Assembly: GCF_014698235.1 (NCBI RefSeq)
Contig: NZ_JACJSP010000006.1
Span: 167,799-231,798, forward strand
Direction of reading: 5' to 3'
Source: Limnothrix sp. FACHB-406
GTDB taxonomy: Bacteria > Cyanobacteriota > Cyanobacteriia > CACIAM-69d
DNA: 64,000 nt
Below are positions 26,470-35,926 of the stretch, piece after piece. The notes beneath the pieces are model-generated. The model was not told the origin of the DNA, searched no databases, and was given only the letters and a program-made list of their open reading frames with translations. The position numbers were made by a program, and so were the translations under genes. Position 1 is the stretch's first letter; every line of letters begins with the position of its first letter.

Positions 26470-26889
26470 AGGATTTTTCCGTATTTTCCAACACAGCGCG
26501 CTCAGGCCATGCCACCGAGCGAGCGCCCGAACGGAGATATTCTATCAAACGGATGCGTTCAGGCTCGATGGGGATTGGGCGATCGGGTCAACTTCGCCAG
26601 CCCACGGCCGACCCACAGACAACCCCAGCCGCTTCATGGGAGTCGAGATGGATTTTTGTAAACTTTCTTAAATCTCCCGAGTCGCCAACCGTAGGATAAT
26701 TGAATCGATTTTTCGCAATGATGGGTGGCAACATCTGGCTTAGAAACCAGCTTGGCCCAGCCACTCGGCCCATGATCAGACCCTGATCAGAGCATCAACG
26801 AGTCATTCATGATCCAGAGCGTCTCAGATCATCAATGACTCAAAAACGACTCAAAACCGATTTCAAGACCTAAAGGGACTGGGAAGACT
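26470..26889. other. Divergent intergenic region psbZ/psb30
   Basis: A 420-base region that must hold promoters for two small photosystem II genes facing away from each other. A TAGAAT (26539-26544, minus) is a candidate psbZ -10. No gene is supported. Confidence 0.45.
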
Positions 26890-27021
26890 ATGGAAGCACT
26901 GACGGATGCGATCGGCGGCATTAACTGGTTGGTGGTGGGGCAACTGACCACGTTGGCACTTCTAGTGATTGCCGGCCCGGTGATTGTGTTTATTCTGGCC
27001 TTCCGGGGCGGCAACCTGTAG
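26890..27021 (+). CDS. psb30: Photosystem II protein Psb30 (Ycf12)
   Basis: A 43-residue protein with one transmembrane helix (about 14-37, VVGQLTTLALLVIAGPVIVF) and the C-terminal FRGGNL typical of Psb30/Ycf12, a small subunit at the edge of photosystem II near cytochrome b559. A GGGAAG sequence four bases upstream supports the ATG at 26890. A strong hairpin terminator follows 84 bases after the stop, so it is probably transcribed alone. Confidence 0.93.
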   Translation: MEALTDAIGGINWLVVGQLTTLALLVIAGPVIVFILAFRGGNL

Positions 27022-27104
27022 AAGCTTGCCAGTGGGGATGGTCTATCCCCTCAGCTTTTTGTTGCAAAACTTGTTGCAAAAAAAAATATTGGTAGAGATG
27101 ACGG

Positions 27105-27138
27105 AGCGGGAGCCAGTGAATGATGGCTCCCGCTTTTT
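27105..27138 (+). terminator. Rho-independent terminator of psb30
   Basis: Arms AGCGGGAGCCA (27105-27115) and TGGCTCCCGCT (27124-27134) pair perfectly over 11 bp around an 8-base loop, followed by TTTTTATTT. Confidence 0.9.
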
Positions 27139-27176
27139 ATTTGGTGATTAGCTAGCTCAACCAGCGAGTAGGGCGA

Positions 27177-27335
27177 TCAATGCTCACTACCTTCTCGCTG
27201 AGGGGACATCCATCCTTGAACATGCTCAAACTCACGCTCAAAGTCATGATTACCCTCTTCCCAAGGGCGATCGGCTTCGTTGAGGATTTTTTGCGCAGAT
27301 TTTAGCCTTGTGATATCCGTACGAATATTGTACAT
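27177..27335 (-). CDS. Possible small hypothetical protein
   Basis: A 52-residue ORF beginning MYNIRTDITRLKSAQKILNE and rich in charged residues. The frame is open for 11 codons more upstream (to 27368). I do not recognise it. It sits between the psb30 terminator and the divergent sigma factor gene; it may be a short real gene or chance. Confidence 0.25.
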   Translation of the reverse strand: MYNIRTDITRLKSAQKILNEADRPWEEGNHDFEREFEHVQGWMSPQREGSEH

Positions 27336-27550
27336 TAATCGAAGTCGCCAATTGAAGTCACCAATCAAGGTCGCCTCCAGAGCGAACGCTATTCACCAAG
27401 CTGTCGTTACAAACTCGTCCCTCAGTGACCGTTCTCGCGGGGCTGCCTGTGGGGATGTCTGTGGGGCAATCTCTGGAGCTGCCTTTGGGGATGACTGAGG
27501 ATTGCTAGCAGTCTTTTTCGGCAAGTCGCAAGCAAGAAGCACTCACGATC

Positions 27551-28432
27551 ATGCGTAAAACCCTTGACTTTGACACGGTGCGCGTCTATTTGCAGGAAAT
27601 TGGGCGAATTCCCCTCCTCACCACGGAACAGGAGCGAGAACTGGGTGCGGCCATTCGGGCTTGGCAATCCCTGCGCGATCGAGATCAGCCCCAGTCTGCG
27701 CGGGCCAAGGCGATCGCCCGGCGAGGGCGGCAGGCCAAGGCACGGCTGGTGGCGGCGAATTTGCGGCTGGTGGTGTCTATTGCCAAGCACTACACCGGTC
27801 GGGGCCTGGATTTGCTGGATCTGATTCAGGAGGGCAGCTTGGGGCTGGATCGCGCCGCTGAAAAATTTGATGAGCGCTTGGGCTACAAGTTCAGCACCTA
27901 TGCCACTTGGTGGATTCGGCAGGCGGTGGCGCGGGCCTTGGCCAACCAAAGCCGGACGATTCGGCTACCGATTCAGGTGAACGATCGCCTGCGCAAGGTG
28001 CGGAAGGTGACGGCTCAACTGTCGGGGCAGTTGGGCCACCCGCCCACCACGGCACAGGTGGCGGCGGCGATGGAGCTGACGGTTACGGAATTGCAGACGT
28101 TGTTAGCCTATGGTCGGCCGCCCAAGAGTTTGGATGCGCCGCTGACGAATCATTGCGATTCTGACCATGCGATCGACCTGATTCCCGATGCCAGTGTGAA
28201 TCTGGATCATGTGTTGGATGCGGTGGACGATCGCGCCGCTTTGGTGACCCTGCTGGGCCTGTTGGATCAACGGGAGCGACTGGTGGTGATGCGGCGGTTT
28301 GGCTTAATTCAAGGGGATGCCCGATTGGCGGCGATCGGGGCAGATTTGAACCTCACCCGGGAACGGATTCGCCAAATTGAACGGACTGCCCTTTCCAAGA
28401 TGCGAGCTGCCGCCGCCACGATGCTGCCCTAG
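27551..28432 (+). CDS. RNA polymerase sigma factor, sigma-70 family, group 2-like
   Basis: A 293-residue alternative sigma factor. Region 1.2 (FDTVRVYLQEIGRIPLLTTEQE), region 2 (ARLVAANLRLVVSIAKHYTGRGLDLLDLIQEGSLGL and KFSTYATWWIRQAVARAL), region 3 and region 4 (LTRERIRQIERTALSKMR) are all present, and region 1.1 is lacking. This is the layout of cyanobacterial group 2 sigma factors, which recognise promoters like the housekeeping one and act in stress or light responses. An insert of about 18 residues (RDRDQPQSARAKAIARRG) sits between regions 1.2 and 2. I cannot say which Sig protein it corresponds to. Confidence 0.9.
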   Translation: MRKTLDFDTVRVYLQEIGRIPLLTTEQERELGAAIRAWQSLRDRDQPQSARAKAIARRGRQAKARLVAANLRLVVSIAKHYTGRGLDLLDLIQEGSLGLDRAAEKFDERLGYKFSTYATWWIRQAVARALANQSRTIRLPIQVNDRLRKVRKVTAQLSGQLGHPPTTAQVAAAMELTVTELQTLLAYGRPPKSLDAPLTNHCDSDHAIDLIPDASVNLDHVLDAVDDRAALVTLLGLLDQRERLVVMRRFGLIQGDARLAAIGADLNLTRERIRQIERTALSKMRAAAATMLP

Positions 28433-28552
28433 GGGATACGCGGGATCTGGTGTTGGATAGGCCGTCGATTTAGTCGATTCAGTAGCAAGGGCTGGATTTA
28501 CCAGTCGATCGATTCGCTGGATTGGTTTGATTTGCTGGATTGGATCGATCGA

Positions 28553-31500
28553 CTAGGGGCGAAAGCGATTGCGGCAGGCCCGCGCCAGTTGCGTCAAGTT
28601 GCCCGCCGCTTCGCCCTTGGGTCGCAGGTAATCCTGAAGCCAACGACAACTGCGATCGAGCAAGTTTTCCAAGTCCAAATCGCGAATCACCAACTGCTGA
28701 TCAAACCCTCCCGATACCAACAGCTTGCCATCGGGGCTGAACCGCACGCCGCCCACGCCGGATTTGTGCTCCCGAAAAACCTTGATCATCTTGCCATCCA
28801 GACTCCAAAGGGTCACGGAACCATCCCAACTGGCGGCGGCCAAAAACTGACCATTGGGGCTAAACCGCACGCTGTTGACCGCATCCCCATGGCCCAACAC
28901 TTGCAGCAGGGAACCGTTGGCACTCCACAGGCGGACGGTGCTATCGTCTCCAGCGGAAGCGATGTAACGCCCATCGGGACTGAAGGTGACATCATTCACA
29001 AAGCTGCTGTGGCCCGCGAGGGTGCGGATGGGTTCCCCTTGCAACGTCCAAAGCCGAATCAGGGCATCATCTCCACCCGTGGCCAGGATGCGACCATCGG
29101 GACTGAAGGTGATGCTGTTGAGTCGTTTGGCGCGATCGTCGCTGGAGGTGAGCTTGAAGGCGGCCACCTGTTTGCCGTCCGGTTGCCACAGGTAACCGCG
29201 ACCACTGCGATAGGTGGCGGCGATCAGTTTGCCATCGGGACTGAAGGCCACGCTGGAAATATTGTTGGATTCGATCGGGTTGTTCCGCAGCACCAGTTCA
29301 TCGGCAAAGACCCGTTGCAGTTGGCCCGATCGCGACCAAAGCCGCACCCGCCCATCGTTGCTGCCCACCAAAACCCAACGGCTGTCGGGGCTGAAGGCGG
29401 CCACTCGCACCCCACCGCCGGGATCCTGGAAGTGGGTGGGGCGGTAGGTGTTGCGATCCCACAGTTTCACCTGTTGATCACGGCTGGCGGACAGGATGGT
29501 TTGCCCATCGCGGCTGATGTCTACGCCATAGATGCGATCGGTGTGGGCCGTGATTTGAGTGATCGATTCCGGCTGCAAACGCCAAAACCGAACGGTGCGA
29601 TCGTAGCTGCTGGTGACCAGGGTAGACCCATCGGGACTGAAGGCCACGCTGGTGACCCGATCGGTGTGGCCAGCAAAGTTTTGTTCTAGGTTGCCCCAAA
29701 ACGTCCAGTATTTAATGGTTTTGTCTTCACTGGTGGAAGCCAGATAGCGCCCATCGGGACTGAAGGCCACGCTTAAGACACCATCCCGGTGTCCCGATAA
29801 CATGCGCACGGGTTTGCCCGATCGGGTCCAAATGCGGATGGTTTTGTCCAGGCTGGCGGAGGCGAGGAATTGACCATCGGGGCTGAAGGTCACATTCATG
29901 ACGCTGTTGCCATGGCCGCGAAGGGTGGCGAGTTCTTGGCCGTCCAGGTTCCAAAGCTTGATGGTGCGATCGTCACTGGCCGTGGCGATCAGTTGCCCAT
30001 CGGGGCTGAAGCTGGCCCATTGCACGGGGCCGCCGTGGGTGGTCAGTTGGCGCACCACTTGACCCTGAAGGTTCCACAGACGCACGGTGCGATCGTCGCT
30101 GGCCGTGGCGATCAGTTGCCCATCGGGACTGAAGGCGGCGCTGTTGATGCGGGCCGGATGTTCACCCAATTCCCGCACCAATTTGCCCGCCCTGTTCCAC
30201 AGTCGCAATTTGCCAGCGGTTCCCCGCTTGCCGGTGCTGGTGGCCAAAAATTCCCCATCGGGACTGAACACCACGTTGGTCACGGCCCCTTCATGGTTCA
30301 GCACGATCGGTCGCCCTTGGTTGTCCGCCAGGGGTTCTCCGCTGCGCTGCCACAACCGTACGGTGCGATCGCTGCTGGCCGTGGCCAGAAATTGCCCATC
30401 GGGACTGAAACTCACGTCCCAAACTATTTCCACATGGCCCAAGCGCCCTTCAATGCGGTTCACCTCCCGCACATGCTTGAGGGCCTGCTGCAAACTGGCT
30501 CCCACCTTCAGCTCCGTGGCCAAGCGGGCGTTGGGTTTGGCCCACAGCAGCCATTGACGTTGGCTCCGTTGCTGCCAGGCCTGAAGACCCGAGAGCAGGG
30601 CCTCAAAGGGCTGGTTGGAACCAATCAGGGCCTCCGAAACGGCGGTGCTGGCATCAATTTGGGCGCTGATTTCATCGGCCCCCAACAACACCGCAAAACT
30701 GGAGGACGACAAAAACAAAATTCCGAGCACTGCGCCAGCGGCATAGAGTTCCTGAATTCGTTTTTTGAGGATGGCGTTTAGTTGGGACTGGGTGAGACGA
30801 TAGCGGGCCCGTTCGTCGGCTTGGCGTTGCTGGCGAATGAAGGTGACGAGGTAGTCATGCACCAGTTGATAAAAGTCGGCGGTGGACTCCCGGAACATGA
30901 CCACCAAACCGGCTCCGGACAAAATGTTCAACACCAGTTCCAGTTGCCCATCGCTAGCTCCCAGTTCAACGGCTAGCTCGGTGCGGGTTTTGAGGGGGCG
31001 AGTGCCATTTTCGGCGGTGAGCAGGAATAACACTTCGCGAGCGATGTTTTCGCCTTCGGGGCCGCAGTCGCGAATGGTGTTTTCCAAGTAGCGCTCCACG
31101 AGCACTTCTTTGGAGCCATATTCCCGCTGGTATTCGGCTAGGGTGACGATGCGATCGGCCTGGAGTTGGGCCCCCACCACTTGCAGCTCGATCGGGTTGA
31201 CTTCACCGGTTTCGCGGGCCAATTCGCCCACCAGGGCATCAATCAGGTCGGGTTCCAGGCCCAGGCGCGATCGCTCCGTGAGGCTTTGGATCGTGGCACG
31301 GGCATCGGCGGGCGAAAAGTCTCCCACGTAATAGCGAACCTGGCGGGCCAACACGTTGTCGTCAATGATTGACAAGTCCGTGGCCCGTTCCCACTCCAGC
31401 AGAAAGTGCAGGTAATCTTCCCGCATGGAGATGATGAGCTTGACGTAGGGCACATTCAAGCAATCGCGCAGAAACTCAAAGAAGGGCTGGCGATCGACCA

Positions 31501-33688
31501 CCGTGGGCCAGTGGAAAAACAATTCCTCAAACTGGTCAAAGATCAGAATGATGGCGAAGTTTTGCTGGCTCAACTGCTGAAGCCGATCGAGCAGGGCCCG
31601 CAACCGCAGCCCTTGGCTGTTGACCGACAGATCCAAACTGGGCAGGGCAATATTTGCCTCGATCGCCAGGTCGTCCCAAGTGGTGAGGGTGCGATCGTTG
31701 TCGAGACCCTTTTGGTCAGCCGCTCGATCAAGGGCATTTTCCGTGGCTGCGATCCAGTCCGTATAAACCTCGATCGTCACCGGCAACACATCCCGATCAC
31801 CCAAGGCCCGCCGATGCAACTCCGGCACCAAACCGGCTTTCAGCAACGAACTCTTGCCCGCCCCCGAATGACCATGCACCACCGTGAGCTTCAGATCGGC
31901 CCGGGCCAAGCGAGCGATCAAATTTTCCACATCTTTTTGGCGGCCAGAGGCGGCAATTTCCGGGGCCGCCACCGGCAACACCATGCCATCGTCCACCAGG
32001 GCCGCCGGTTGCGGTTGCAGTTGGCCCGCGCCAATAAACGCTAACCAACTGCATTGGTGTTCCACGCGCCGCAGTTCTTGCTTCGTTCGGAACGCATCCA
32101 GGTAGCGGGTTTGCTGGAAATAAACCTCCCGCAACCGCGACAACAACCGCACCGTCAACTGGGGTTGCTCGAAGTTCCAAACCGTGGCCCGGGCCCGCTC
32201 CAAATGGCTGATGGCTAAACCAGAGCGCCCCAAATGCCAATTGGCTTCCCCCAACAGAAACCAAGCTTGGCTTTGGCGCAACCGCACCGCCCGCAACAGA
32301 TCGGGCCCCAGGGCTGTTGGGTCATGGGCACTGGCATGGGACAGATGGTTCAAGGCCCGCTCCGCCCACTCGCAGGCCTGTTCCCAACGGGTTTGCACCA
32401 GGGCCACTTCCGCCAAAAAGCAACAGTCCCGAGCCAACTCAGCCCGGTTCCCCGGATGATCCGGTGCGCCATGGAGCGCCGTTGCCACCTGGGCCAATTG
32501 CTCCAGCCCCAACCAGTCGTGGAGTTCTTGGAGCACTTCCCCCAATGACCCAATGAACTTGGCCGTGAGATCGGGGCGATCGAGCGCTGCGAAACAATCC
32601 GCACAGGCCTGGAGCGCTTCCCGAGCCAGTCGCCAGCGCTGGGCCCGGGCCGACTGGCTTTCCGGCAATTCCACGGGATTGCTGTTGCCCAGGGCTAAGC
32701 GTGCATGGCAAAACCCCACATAAAACCGCAACAGGCCTGAACGCACTTGGGCTTCGATCGGGGAAATGGGCAACCGGGGCAGGGCGATCGCCCCCTCTGT
32801 GTTCACAGCGGCCGGTGGCTCATTGGCGTTGTCGTTGGCGTTGGTATTGGCGGCCGCTGGGCGCAAGGCTTGGGCCAAGGTTTGCCAACTGTCCAACGCA
32901 TTGCCAAACATCTTCAGCGCTAGCTCATAGTCCCCCCGGCCCATGGCCGTCCACCCTTCCAGGAACTCCACACTCGCCAGCAAATCCACATCCAACTGCA
33001 CACCCCGTTTGGCCAAGTCCGCCCGCGCCGCCGCCAGCTCCTGCCGGTGGCGGGCCTCCGCCAAGGCCGGCGGCAGTTGATAGATTGAATAGCCCGCCGA
33101 AGCCGCAAAGGCCCGATCGAACGCCTGACTGGCCCGCTCCCGCAAAAAGTCAATCACCCCCTGCGTGTCCATCTCCAGCCGAACCGGCGTGGCGGCCCAG
33201 CTCTTGAGATCCGGAGCCACCCGCTTCAGCTTGTCCAGGCTTTCATCCGTCAGCCACAACACGATCGGGAACGGCAACTGCTTGAAGCGATCGCGCATCT
33301 GGTTCGCCAGCGCAAACACCGTATCCAGCGACTCCGCCATCTCCAGCCCCAGCACCATCACCGCCCGGGGCGGACAGGGATCCGAAATCGCCGCCACCAA
33401 CGGATAGAGCGTTTTGATGGTGGGCGGAACCACCAGGCAAGTCACCCGATCGAACGGCTGCCCCTCTCCCGAGCGATCGGCCACCCAATCCAACACACTC
33501 TGACGCAAGCGCTCATAACTACAACGCACCAACACCAGAGAAAACTGACCCTCTGACAACACAATTGCCCGCTCTAAAGTTCGCAGGGCCCGCTCATTCG
33601 CTTGAGCAGTTTCTTGATCCATTACCAACTGCACTCCCTGCGGTTGCAAACCAGTCGCAAACGGCTTGACCTCCGACAATCGCTCCAT
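28553..33688 (-). CDS. STAND-type NTPase with 14 WD40 repeats
   Basis: A 1711-residue signalling protein in four parts. Residues 1-590: an N-terminal domain of unknown type (ERALRTLERAIVLSEGQFSLVLVRC at its start) and TPR-like helices. About 590-970: a STAND P-loop NTPase with Walker A GHSGAGKSS near 606, ILIFDQFEEL as Walker B and a winged-helix-like tail. Around 980-1003: one hydrophobic, probably membrane-spanning segment (AVLGILFLSSSSFAVLLGA). From about 1086 to 1680: fourteen WD40 repeats, most with FSPDG and LW signatures, enough for two seven-bladed propellers. STAND proteins switch on when a ligand binds the repeat region; the effector output here is unclear. GTG/ATG alternatives exist; the first ATG at 33688 has AGAGG nearby, while MDQETAQANERAL at 33622 is the other likely start. 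Confidence 0.85.
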   Translation of the reverse strand: MERLSEVKPFATGLQPQGVQLVMDQETAQANERALRTLERAIVLSEGQFSLVLVRCSYERLRQSVLDWVADRSGEGQPFDRVTCLVVPPTIKTLYPLVAAISDPCPPRAVMVLGLEMAESLDTVFALANQMRDRFKQLPFPIVLWLTDESLDKLKRVAPDLKSWAATPVRLEMDTQGVIDFLRERASQAFDRAFAASAGYSIYQLPPALAEARHRQELAAARADLAKRGVQLDVDLLASVEFLEGWTAMGRGDYELALKMFGNALDSWQTLAQALRPAAANTNANDNANEPPAAVNTEGAIALPRLPISPIEAQVRSGLLRFYVGFCHARLALGNSNPVELPESQSARAQRWRLAREALQACADCFAALDRPDLTAKFIGSLGEVLQELHDWLGLEQLAQVATALHGAPDHPGNRAELARDCCFLAEVALVQTRWEQACEWAERALNHLSHASAHDPTALGPDLLRAVRLRQSQAWFLLGEANWHLGRSGLAISHLERARATVWNFEQPQLTVRLLSRLREVYFQQTRYLDAFRTKQELRRVEHQCSWLAFIGAGQLQPQPAALVDDGMVLPVAAPEIAASGRQKDVENLIARLARADLKLTVVHGHSGAGKSSLLKAGLVPELHRRALGDRDVLPVTIEVYTDWIAATENALDRAADQKGLDNDRTLTTWDDLAIEANIALPSLDLSVNSQGLRLRALLDRLQQLSQQNFAIILIFDQFEELFFHWPTVVDRQPFFEFLRDCLNVPYVKLIISMREDYLHFLLEWERATDLSIIDDNVLARQVRYYVGDFSPADARATIQSLTERSRLGLEPDLIDALVGELARETGEVNPIELQVVGAQLQADRIVTLAEYQREYGSKEVLVERYLENTIRDCGPEGENIAREVLFLLTAENGTRPLKTRTELAVELGASDGQLELVLNILSGAGLVVMFRESTADFYQLVHDYLVTFIRQQRQADERARYRLTQSQLNAILKKRIQELYAAGAVLGILFLSSSSFAVLLGADEISAQIDASTAVSEALIGSNQPFEALLSGLQAWQQRSQRQWLLWAKPNARLATELKVGASLQQALKHVREVNRIEGRLGHVEIVWDVSFSPDGQFLATASSDRTVRLWQRSGEPLADNQGRPIVLNHEGAVTNVVFSPDGEFLATSTGKRGTAGKLRLWNRAGKLVRELGEHPARINSAAFSPDGQLIATASDDRTVRLWNLQGQVVRQLTTHGGPVQWASFSPDGQLIATASDDRTIKLWNLDGQELATLRGHGNSVMNVTFSPDGQFLASASLDKTIRIWTRSGKPVRMLSGHRDGVLSVAFSPDGRYLASTSEDKTIKYWTFWGNLEQNFAGHTDRVTSVAFSPDGSTLVTSSYDRTVRFWRLQPESITQITAHTDRIYGVDISRDGQTILSASRDQQVKLWDRNTYRPTHFQDPGGGVRVAAFSPDSRWVLVGSNDGRVRLWSRSGQLQRVFADELVLRNNPIESNNISSVAFSPDGKLIAATYRSGRGYLWQPDGKQVAAFKLTSSDDRAKRLNSITFSPDGRILATGGDDALIRLWTLQGEPIRTLAGHSSFVNDVTFSPDGRYIASAGDDSTVRLWSANGSLLQVLGHGDAVNSVRFSPNGQFLAAASWDGSVTLWSLDGKMIKVFREHKSGVGGVRFSPDGKLLVSGGFDQQLVIRDLDLENLLDRSCRWLQDYLRPKGEAAGNLTQLARACRNRFRP

Positions 33689-35221
33689 AACCTCTGCACC
33701 CTTTCCATCTCTCCGCCAACAGCCCTTGCATCCCCCTTTCCCCCCTCAAACTCCGTCATAATTATTACCAGCATGGCAACAACAGAATCGGCAATCAATG
33801 CCACCAAGTCAGATCCTGCACTGGCCCTTCAGGTTTCCCGTAAATGCCTTACGGTCAAGCCCTTGGAGCGCCTGGAATCCAGTCCAATTTCCAGGCATAA
33901 ATTGAAGACCAAAATCATTGCTAAATCCAAGTTCCCCTAAATAACTATTCCCGTTTTTATGGGACTTGAAATCACTGATCCCAAAAGAAAATTACAAGGA
34001 ATCGGGCTGATGCGTTAATAATTTGCAACCTGTCTGCAACTGACCTGTAATTCATCACCGACAGCGTTAAGAGTCAGCCAGCACTAAAGCCAAAATCGGG
34101 TCAGAAGTCTATCCATCATCAAACCGAGTACGCAATTGAGTTATTCGATGGAATTGATTTAGAAATGTGTCAAAAATCTGCGAGTAGCGGAGTTGATTAA
34201 AAATCACGAAAACCTCTAAACGGATCCTGGCACAGATCATCGAAAAAACAGAAGCCTTGCGTATCAAAGCGAACATGATTTGACAAAAAAACAATTGAAA
34301 ATGATAAAAACAGAACAAATCTATAAGTCATGGGCAGTCAGAAGTCACTGATCTACCGTTGCCAAATAGGCCAAGCGGCTTCATCATGGGTCTCAGCAAT
34401 TGGGGGTGAAACCATCTATTTGAGAGGGAGTTGAACCATTCAAGGGGATTGCCCCCTACAGGCTATTGATCGCGGAAATCTTGCGATAAATCAAACTGAT
34501 TGAAGCGATCAGAACCAGTGACCCAAAGTCCCAGAACCCCAACCAAACCACGCATCAGAGGGGGCAGATGGATTGATAGACGGGGAACCCAATCAGCACG
34601 TTCAGAGTCTGATTCAGTGTCTGATTTTGAAACGATCGGGACTGGCTAGAAGGGAAGAGCGTGACAATCTTTCGCAGGGAAAGAAGGCTGTGGAGAACGT
34701 GGCTGTGGAGAGTGTGGAGTTCGTAGTTGTCCCTTAAGCACACCAGCTCGATGATAATCGAACGGTTGTTCATGAAAAATTTAGGAACAGCTCAAGATTA
34801 GACGAAACTTTATCAAATTTTTAAACTTATTAATTGGGCATGATCCCAATCACGTCATTGCCATCAAAATATCAATTGGCATGAGTGATCGCGATCAATG
34901 CAAGGAGCAAAGTAATCCACGGGGGATGGTTGAGCGGCCATCCTAGACACGATCGCCCCTAAAATCGTGCAAATCTCCCAAAGGCCGATCGCTAACTCAG
35001 GCCATAGAACACGAGTTCACCGATGATTAACCGGCACAAGCGAGACTCAGGTTTTACGTTTTTGAGAAAATTTTAGAAGTCAAATTTGATACAAGTCCTG
35101 TCGCCGCCCCGGAGTCCATGAAGCGATTGAGGTCTGCGCCCAGGCCTCCGGGGCGATCGAGCCATGCTTCCTCGGCTCTGTTTCTCAGCTCTGTTTCTTG
35201 GCTCTGGTTCTCAGCCGCTAA
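33689..35221. other. 1.5-kb stretch without recognisable genes
   Basis: This is one of the longest gene-poor stretches in the window and is richer in A and T than its flanks. ORFs of 70-110 codons exist on both strands but none looks like a protein family, and none has a good ribosome-binding site. No repeat array or tRNA is seen. The divergent promoter of the WD40 gene should lie at the left end. Confidence 0.5.
35106..35157 (-). terminator. Possible hairpin downstream of purE
   Basis: Arms CGCCCCGGAG (35106-35115) and CTCCGGGGCG (35148-35157) pair over 10 bp with a 32-base loop, about 65 bases past the purE stop. No T-run follows, so terminator function is uncertain. Confidence 0.35.
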
Positions 35222-35749
35222 TTAACCCTGTTGCAGGTAGGCCCGGTAACCAAGGCGATCGAGCTGGGTTTGTTTGTCTTCCACCATTTGCCGCAAGCCG
35301 TCCCGATAGGCTTGCACCTTGGCCAGCAGCTCTGGGTCATGGGCCGCCAACATTTGCACCGCCAACAGGCCGGCGTTTTTGGCATTCCCGATCGCGACGG
35401 TGGCCACGGGAATTCCCCCCGGCATTTGCACGATCGAATACAGGGAATCTACGCCACTGAGTTGGCGGGTGCTCACGGGCACGCCAATCACCGGTAACAC
35501 CGTCAGGGCGGCAACCATGCCGGGTAAGTGAGCTGCGCCGCCTGCGCCTGCGATAATCACTTTCAAGCCCCGATCAACGGCAGTTTTGGCATAATTCACC
35601 ATCCGATCGGGTGTGCGGTGGGCAGAAACGATCGCCACTTCGGTGGGAATGCCAAATTCTTCGCAAACGGCGATCGCGGCTTCCATGGTGGGCAGGTCGG
35701 AATCGCTGCCCATGATGATGCCAATCAGGGGGGAGGCGGGGGTGGCCAT
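35222..35749 (-). CDS. purE: 5-(carboxyamino)imidazole ribonucleotide mutase
   Basis: PurE rearranges N5-CAIR to CAIR in purine biosynthesis. The 175 residues carry the class I signatures: [13 protein letters not shown] at the N-terminus, SAHRTPDRM with the catalytic His, [17 protein letters not shown] and a C-terminal [11 protein letters not shown]. Length is normal. It is divergent from nagA. Confidence 0.95.
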   Translation of the reverse strand: MATPASPLIGIIMGSDSDLPTMEAAIAVCEEFGIPTEVAIVSAHRTPDRMVNYAKTAVDRGLKVIIAGAGGAAHLPGMVAALTVLPVIGVPVSTRQLSGVDSLYSIVQMPGGIPVATVAIGNAKNAGLLAVQMLAAHDPELLAKVQAYRDGLRQMVEDKQTQLDRLGYRAYLQQG

Positions 35750-35926
35750 GGTTGTGCAGGGGGAAAGAGTCGGTTAACCTGTTCAAATTTAAGGCGTTGG
35801 CGCGATCGCACAGCACCAAGCTGGTGTGATCAACCCGATTCAGACTCGATTTAGACCTGATATAGACCCGATTTTTGAGCTTCAGTTTCTGAGCTTCCGC
35901 CAAAGCCACCCAATCATGATTGATCG

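Noticed and set aside
28532..29689. 385-codon plus-strand ORF and another at 29870-30781
   Set aside because: They lie antisense to the WD40 repeats and show the same periodicity; the WD40 protein on the minus strand is clearly the real gene.
34555..34773. 72-codon minus-strand ORF in the gene-poor stretch
   Set aside because: No ribosome-binding site, no family resemblance, and ORFs of this size are expected by chance here.
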